From: Nitrospiraceae bacterium
GTDB lineage: Bacteria > Nitrospirota > Thermodesulfovibrionia > Thermodesulfovibrionales > UBA9159
Direction: 5' to 3'
Assembly: GCA_003453735.1 (NCBI GenBank)
Contig: DMNE01000391.1
Span: 165-11,437 of the forward strand
DNA: 11,273 nucleotides
Made by a program: the position numbers and the translations under genes. This document shows, piece after piece, positions 7,451 through 11,273 of the stretch (position 1 is its first letter; each line of letters begins with the position of its first letter). The notes under the pieces are model-generated. The model did not search any database, was not told where the DNA came from, and saw only the letters and a program-made list of their open reading frames with translations.

Positions 7451-7495
7451 ATGTCCGGAGGTAAGGTTTTTTCTGGCATAGAAGACATTCAATGA
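7451..7495 (+). CDS. Possible 14-codon leader ORF ahead of the lipoprotein
   Basis: ATG at 7451 follows AAGGAG (7441-7446) at a four-base spacing and runs 14 codons (MSGGKVFSGIEDIQ) to TGA at 7493-7495. That stop overlaps the next ATG (7492-7494) as ATGA. It is the only good ribosome binding site upstream of the lipoprotein, so the peptide may serve to bring ribosomes to the unit. It could equally be a remnant of a longer frame or chance; nothing shows that the peptide itself has a function. Confidence 0.25.
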   Translation: MSGGKVFSGIEDIQ

Positions 7496-7548
7496 ATGCC
7501 ATAATGATCAACAGTTCAGTGGGTTCACTTGAACCAAATGGTGTGTAA
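7492..7548 (+). CDS. Possible 18-codon ORF coupled to the lipoprotein start
   Basis: The frame MNAIMINSSVGSLEPNGV starts in the ATGA overlap and stops with TAA at 7546-7548, immediately followed by the TTG start of the lipoprotein (TAATTG). Reinitiation after this stop would explain how a TTG without a ribosome binding site is used. The frame includes the palindrome GGTTCA-CT-TGAACC (7522-7535). It is short and may be fortuitous. Confidence 0.22.
   Translation: MNAIMINSSVGSLEPNGV
7522..7535. repeat. Quasi-palindrome GGTTCA-CT-TGAACC upstream of the lipoprotein
   Basis: Six perfect base pairs with a two-base centre lie 14 bases ahead of the TTG start. It could be a dimeric repressor site or a small mRNA hairpin near the initiation region. 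No second copy was noticed in the window. Confidence 0.3.
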
Positions 7549-7932
7549 TTGAGTAAGAGATCAGCACTATACTTCCTCCTTCTCATGACGTTACAGGCAT
7601 GTGGAGGCGGTGGTGGAAACGGTAGCAGTAACGCAACCATAGGAAATTCTGCAATCCTTGCCTGGTACGCACCCACTACAAAAGCTGACGGAACCCCTTT
7701 GGCTGATCTTGCCGGCTATAAGGTTTACTATGGGAACTCCTCTCATAACTATACTCAGACGGTAAAGATCCCCCTAGCGGTTGCAACGTGCACGGCAATT
7801 ACTAATGGGACACAATGTACCTTTAGTATTACAGGTCTCAGCTCCGGCATGTGGTACTTTGCAGTGACCGCGTATGATACATTCGGAAATGAAAGTGTTT
7901 ATTCAAACGAAGAGAGTAAGACAATTCAATAA
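7549..7932 (+). CDS. Lipoprotein with a fibronectin type III-like domain
   Basis: The 127-residue product begins with a lipoprotein signal: basic SKRS, a hydrophobic stretch (about 6-15) and the lipobox L15-Q16-A17-C18, so C18 should be lipidated. A flexible GGGGGNGSSN linker follows. Residues about 28-126 form one fibronectin III-like beta-sandwich, with SAILAWYAPTTKADG early, LAGYKVYYG in the middle, and WYFAVTAYDTFGNESVYSNE at the end. The extra pair of cysteines C81 and C88 could form a disulfide. Such proteins are typically surface or periplasmic binding modules; the ligand is unknown. The start is an inferred TTG: an in-frame TAA lies just before it and the next ATG (residue 13) would destroy the signal peptide. 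It lacks a ribosome binding site of its own and may depend on coupling to the small frame upstream. Confidence 0.8.
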   Translation: MSKRSALYFLLLMTLQACGGGGGNGSSNATIGNSAILAWYAPTTKADGTPLADLAGYKVYYGNSSHNYTQTVKIPLAVATCTAITNGTQCTFSITGLSSGMWYFAVTAYDTFGNESVYSNEESKTIQ

Positions 7933-8044
7933 AGGTCAGATTAAGCGCCCGATATTCGCCATAGTGCCAGGATCAATTGTAGCAGATAGTTATAGGGGGA
8001 TACGTAGAACATACTATTTATCGCGTTTTAGCCACGCACGGTAG

Positions 8045-8068
8045 TGTATTTTGAGGTGTGTTTTGAGG
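8045..8068 (+). repeat. Tandem 12-base repeat upstream of the broken sensor kinase
   Basis: TGTATTTTGAGG (8045-8056) is followed directly by TGTGTTTTGAGG (8057-8068), with one mismatch in twelve. It lies 38 bases before the kinase ATG. A 12-base period is close to one helical turn, so it could be a paired regulator site, or a simple slippage duplication. The rest of the 7933-8105 spacer shows no gene, terminator or convincing promoter. Confidence 0.45.
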
Positions 8069-8105
8069 AATTCATTTTGCTTGCTATCCGTGATATTCTA
8101 TTGTC

Positions 8106-9642
8106 ATGTCTCAAGAGAGACTTGATAACCTTCGCAAAAAGTCGGGGTATTGGGCAACTCGTCCTGCATGGTTACGCTGTGTCGTAGCCATAGTGATGGT
8201 TGCGGGCGCGGTGCGTGCGATGTTCCTGCTTGCTCTTGGGACACGCGCCGTTTATGTGACGTTTTTCCCCGCCGTGATAATTGTTGCTCTCTATGGAGGT
8301 CTTACCGCAGGCCTGCTTGCCACGGTCCTTTCTGCCTTGTTAGCTGACTACTTCTGAATAGAGCCGGCTGGATCTTTCTTCATTCAGCAGCCTGCTGACA
8401 TGGTGGGCATGGTTGCCTTCCTCATAGGCTGCACGACGATAGCCTTCATAACGGAGGCCATGCATCGGGCTCGGGCACGTGCCAACGAAGCAGAGGCGGC
8501 GGCCAAAATCGCTATCGAACGTACGCGGGCTGAGGAGGCCATCCGCCAACAGGCCGACCTCGTGCGGCTCTCCTTCGACGCGATTATCGTGTGGCGAGTT
8601 GATGGCGCTATCGAGAGCTGGAACAGGGGAGCAGAGGAGCTATATGGCTTCACAGAAGGCGAAGCAATAGGCCACAAGACTCACGAATTGCTGAGAACCG
8701 TTCACCCGGTTCCGTGGTCAGAGATTAATGCGACTCTGAAGGATCGCGGCAATTGGGAGGGCGAACTTCGTCACCGAACCAGGGATGGCCGGGAAGTGAT
8801 AGTCTCAGCCCGGCACCAGCTTGTGTATGGGCGTGACGGCATCGCTCGCGTGATGGAGACCAATCGGGACATAACCGGGCACCATAAAGCTCAGCGAGAG
8901 CGCGAAGTGACCATCGAATTTCTGCGTCTTGTGAATGCCAGCATCGGGACCCGGGATCTCATTCGGGCGGTGGCAACCTTCTTTCAGGAACAAGCCGGCT
9001 GCGAGGCTGTGGGCATGCGGCTGTGGGAAGCAGAGGATTATCCATATTTTGAAGCCCGGGGATTTCCAAAAGAGTTTGTACTGGCTGGAATAGTCTTTGC
9101 AGCCGGGACGTCGCCGGGCAGGTAATCCGGGACAGCATAGGCAATCCGGTAATGGATTGTATGTGCGGCAACGTGATCAGCGGCCGTTTTGATCCATCCA
9201 AACCCTTCTTTACCTCACGCGGGAGCTTTTGGACGAACAGCACGACCGAACTGCTCGCCAGCACTACTGAAGTGGACCGGCAGGCCCGGACCCGCAATCG
9301 GTGCTATGGCGAGGGATACGAATCGGTCGCCCTGATCGGTTTGGGCCTTGGTAAGGAGCGCCTGGGCCTCCTTCAACTGAATGACCGGCAAAAGGGTCGG
9401 TCAGAGACGAAGTTATCTTTTCCATTCAAGACAATGGCGTTGGGTTTGACATGAAATATGTGGACAAACTGTTCGGCGTATTCCAGCGTCTTCATCATCG
9501 TGGTGAATTTGAAGGCACCGGAATCGGCCTGGCCAATGTCCGGCGCATCATTTCCCGCCATGGCGGAAGGACCTGGGCAGAAGCTACCATCGGACAGGGT
9601 GCCACATTTTACTTTACTCTTCCAAAGAACAAGGATACATAA
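8106..9642 (+). pseudogene. Broken membrane sensor histidine kinase (DUF4118-PAS-GAF-HATPase)
   Basis: The original product would have been a membrane sensor kinase. It begins with a KdpD-like DUF4118 membrane domain (several hydrophobic segments, about 8170-8460), then a coiled linker (RARARANEAEAAAK...), a PAS domain (about 8560-8880, ending METNRDITGHHKAQ), a GAF domain (about 8915-9400, with CMCGNVISGRFDPSKPFF) and a HATPase_c end (about 9409-9639, with [20 protein letters not shown] and [11 protein letters not shown]). Three lesions break it. TGA at 8355-8357 stands where the family usually has Trp (ADYF-W-IEP). One base is missing near 9085-9091, moving the frame. A junction near 9400-9409 joins mid-GAF to the HATPase G1 box in a third frame, with loss of the HisKA phosphorylation domain and the ATPase N-box. 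No phospho-accepting His remains, so it cannot be a working kinase. It appears GC-richer than its neighbours, suggesting separate origin. Confidence 0.9.
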
Positions 9643-9644
9643 AC

Positions 9645-9701
9645 ATACCGGAACTCAAATGTATTTTACTGGTTGAAGATGATCCTTACGATGTAGAACT
9701 T
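9645..9701 (+). pseudogene. Truncated receiver-domain stub (response regulator remnant)
   Basis: Two bases after the kinase stop, the frame from 9645 reads PELKCILLVEDDPYDVEL: the first beta strand and acidic pair (EDD) of a receiver domain of the kind that begins ILLVEDDPxDVEL, often encoded right after such kinases. The expected ATG is ATA here. Homology stops abruptly after about 19 codons. The following residues do not resemble a receiver, and the frame runs into the 3' end of the opposing glnE gene. It is best seen as the start of the kinase's former partner, cut off by a deletion. Confidence 0.6.
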
Positions 9702-9761
9702 AATGGCTGGGACAAGGATGAAGGCGAAGAGAAAAGATGTTTTCTGTTACGGGAGACAGCT
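9702..9761. other. Junction between the receiver stub and the glnE 3' end
   Basis: These 60 bases separate the last receiver-like codon from the glnE stop. I see no gene of their own and no strong terminator for either convergent unit. They probably carry the deletion breakpoint and the original downstream flank of glnE. Confidence 0.35.
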
Positions 9762-11273
9762 CTACAAAAGTTTTTCGAAAAGTTCTTTTACCTTCAGTCT
9801 CCTCTCTCTTAGGTTCCGTACAAATTCATCACTATTGTTGAATCCCATAAATCTCGAGACTAAGAGGGCGGCTTTTGAGTTTTCCCTCAGGACAGGCTCA
9901 TTGATCAACTTCAGAATGGTTTCGACCGTTCGATAAAAGAGGTACGTATCTCTCATGAAATCAGCGGTTTCTTTGTCAATCACTCCGCTTGTGGTTAGCT
10001 TTTTTATCCCATCCAGTGTTCCCTGAACAAGGAGTCCATTGTGGAGGCGCGCATTGAAAAGCTGCGAGTATTGCAACGTGAATTCGAGTTCCTCCAGACC
10101 ACCCGGTCCCAGTTTTATGTCATATCCTTCTGCCTCTTTGGAAAGCTCAACTACAATCCTGTCTCTCATCGCTTTAATGTCCTGAACGGAAATCCCCCCG
10201 CCTTTCTCCGTCAAGACGGAGTTTTTCATTTCCATAAAGACGCATCCGGTTTCTCTATTCCCGGCTATCGGTCTCGCTTTGAGAAGGGCCTGGAACTCCC
10301 AAAAATGGGCTGACTGTGCGTAGTATTGCTCAAAGGCCCTCATATTGGCGACAAGGGGGCCCTTTGAGCCCTCAGGACGCAGACGGGTATCAACGCTGTA
10401 TGCCATGCCGTCCTGTGTGTAAGAGAGTAAAAGTCTGATGAGCTTCTCGGCTGTCTTTATATGATTTTCCGTCACATCCGTATCGCACACAAATATCAAG
10501 TCGAGGTCCGAATTAAAGGTGAGTTCCCTTCCTCCGAACTTACCGAAGCCGATAACGGCTAGACCATCTTTTGTGGCTAACTCACCGAGGCAGACTGAAA
10601 CAACAGCCTCGGCAACCTTGGAGAGCTCCTTGATAAGACGGCGCACATCGATCTTTTTGTCCAGAAACAGAAAGCCAAGCCGTATCTCTTCCATCTGCTT
10701 GAAGATCCGTATGGATTCAGCCACAGACAAACCCGGCGAAATGATGCCTTTCAGCTCCTTTCTTAACGAAAGAAGGGTTTTCTTCGGGAACATCTCATGA
10801 CCGAGGAGTTCTAGATATTCTGGCCTTTTCATGATATTTTTTGCTAAGTATTCGCTCTGAGAGAATACACAGACAAGCATCTGGATAAGCGACTCGTTCT
10901 GTACGAAGAGGTCTAGATAGGACTCTTCCGAGGATAAGATGCCTGCGAAGGAATCAAGATTGGTAAAGGCGGCATCGGGGTCTTCGGACGTCAGTGCCTC
11001 ATGGATAAAAGCGGGTAGGATTTCACTCAGGAGTCTCCTTCCCCGGAGGGTTTGAAACGAGAGTGTGCTGTCTCTCATGTGATGGATACTTCGAATAATC
11101 TTTCCCGTGTCCTTGATGGCATATCCGTCTAGGAGTTCTCTCAGTTCGCTGTCCGACAGTTCCTCGGATAGGAATAGGGATATCTTTCTGTCACTTCGAT
11201 GGGTTTTTGATGCTCTCTCCGTAAAAAGGGAATCAAAGATCCTTCTTACCGACCTGCGCCTGCTCTCGAGGTC
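9762..11273 (-). CDS. glnE: Glutamine synthetase adenylyltransferase GlnE, C-terminal half (5' end outside window)
   Basis: GlnE attaches AMP to, and removes it from, glutamine synthetase in response to PII and glutamine, setting nitrogen assimilation. The minus-strand frame is open to the window edge, so 503 residues are present of a protein usually over 900 long; the ATG at 11078 is internal and not the start. The second nucleotidyltransferase domain is complete, with GFGKFGGRELTFNSDLDLIF (DLDL at about 10497-10508), then YSVDTRLRPEGSKGPLV, FWEFQALLKARPIAG, and the GGLEELEFTLQYSQL segment that replaces the commoner GGxxDIEF. In characterised GlnE this C-terminal half is the adenylylating one. 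The C-terminal helical domain ends normally (RERRLKVKELFEKLL). It converges on the degraded two-component genes. Confidence 0.95.
   Translation of the reverse strand, partial: DLESRRRSVRRIFDSLFTERASKTHRSDRKISLFLSEELSDSELRELLDGYAIKDTGKIIRSIHHMRDSTLSFQTLRGRRLLSEILPAFIHEALTSEDPDAAFTNLDSFAGILSSEESYLDLFVQNESLIQMLVCVFSQSEYLAKNIMKRPEYLELLGHEMFPKKTLLSLRKELKGIISPGLSVAESIRIFKQMEEIRLGFLFLDKKIDVRRLIKELSKVAEAVVSVCLGELATKDGLAVIGFGKFGGRELTFNSDLDLIFVCDTDVTENHIKTAEKLIRLLLSYTQDGMAYSVDTRLRPEGSKGPLVANMRAFEQYYAQSAHFWEFQALLKARPIAGNRETGCVFMEMKNSVLTEKGGGISVQDIKAMRDRIVVELSKEAEGYDIKLGPGGLEELEFTLQYSQLFNARLHNGLLVQGTLDGIKKLTTSGVIDKETADFMRDTYLFYRTVETILKLINEPVLRENSKAALLVSRFMGFNNSDEFVRNLRERRLKVKELFEKLL

Noticed and set aside
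7491..7500. CATTC-AAT-GAATG hairpin near 7486-7498 as a terminator
   Set aside because: Only five base pairs, AT-rich and without a T-tract; too weak to call.
8355..8357. Selenocysteine or other TGA recoding
   Set aside because: The family has Trp at this position, no hairpin typical of a SECIS element was seen just downstream, and two further lesions mark the gene as dead.
9152..9454. Apparent separate gene starting MDCMCGNVISG
   Set aside because: Its sequence continues the GAF domain from the previous frame, so it is a frameshifted piece of the broken kinase.
9451..9642. Apparent small ATPase-domain gene
   Set aside because: Homology extends upstream of its ATG ([14 protein letters not shown]), and it holds only the C-terminal part of a HATPase domain; it is the tail of the broken kinase.
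9703..9936. Plus-strand open frame running into glnE
   Set aside because: Most of it is antisense to conserved glnE codons and it lacks protein-like features.
1..11273. CRISPR array, tRNA, rRNA or phage attachment site
   Set aside because: No regularly spaced repeats, no cloverleaf-forming stretch, no conserved rRNA segments and no integrase were seen on either strand.

Overview
The window comes from a Gram-negative-type bacterial chromosome of roughly balanced base composition. It opens with the end of a division and cell-wall (dcw) cluster in the order ddl-ftsQ-ftsA-ftsZ and closes with a converging glnE. A diguanylate cyclase response regulator, a small fibronectin-type lipoprotein and a multidomain sensor kinase lie between, which would suit a Nitrospirota or Deltaproteobacteria-like lineage. 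That placement is an impression from protein style; the sequence alone does not fix the phylum.

Layout. Bases 2-3818 hold four tightly packed plus-strand genes: the C-terminal two thirds of D-Ala-D-Ala ligase, FtsQ, FtsA and FtsZ. They are joined by an ATGA overlap, a TAATG overlap and a 12-base gap. A GC-rich hairpin closes the cluster at 3842-3868. A separate small gene for a 77-residue winged-helix-like protein follows (3951-4184) with its own promoter and a strong ribosome binding site. Bases 4185-4481 hold no convincing gene. An apparently intact IS4-superfamily (IS1634-like) transposase gene occupies 4560-6320, in an element that probably runs from about 4482 to about 6401. Its promoter lies so close to the start codon that the message would be nearly leaderless.

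Bases 6452-7309 encode a receiver-GGDEF response regulator with intact catalytic and inhibitory-site motifs. Next comes a lipoprotein with one fibronectin III-like domain (7549-7932), preceded by two tiny coupled reading frames. Bases 8106-9642 are the ruin of a membrane sensor histidine kinase (DUF4118-PAS-GAF-[HisKA lost]-HATPase). It carries a nonsense codon, a one-base frameshift and an internal deletion. A 19-codon stub of a receiver domain follows. The minus strand from 11273 to 9762 is the C-terminal half of GlnE.

How they work together. The first block is housekeeping: Ddl makes the D-Ala-D-Ala of peptidoglycan precursors, FtsZ forms the division ring, FtsA anchors it to the membrane, and FtsQ belongs to the FtsQLB regulatory complex. 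GlnE controls glutamine synthetase by adenylylation. The stretch between ftsZ and glnE looks like a turnover zone, with an insertion sequence, a decaying two-component pair and low-constraint spacers. I found no clear new multi-gene system. The best leads are the near-leaderless transposase promoter, the coupled mini-ORFs before the lipoprotein, the small gene after ftsZ and the layered decay of the sensor kinase.
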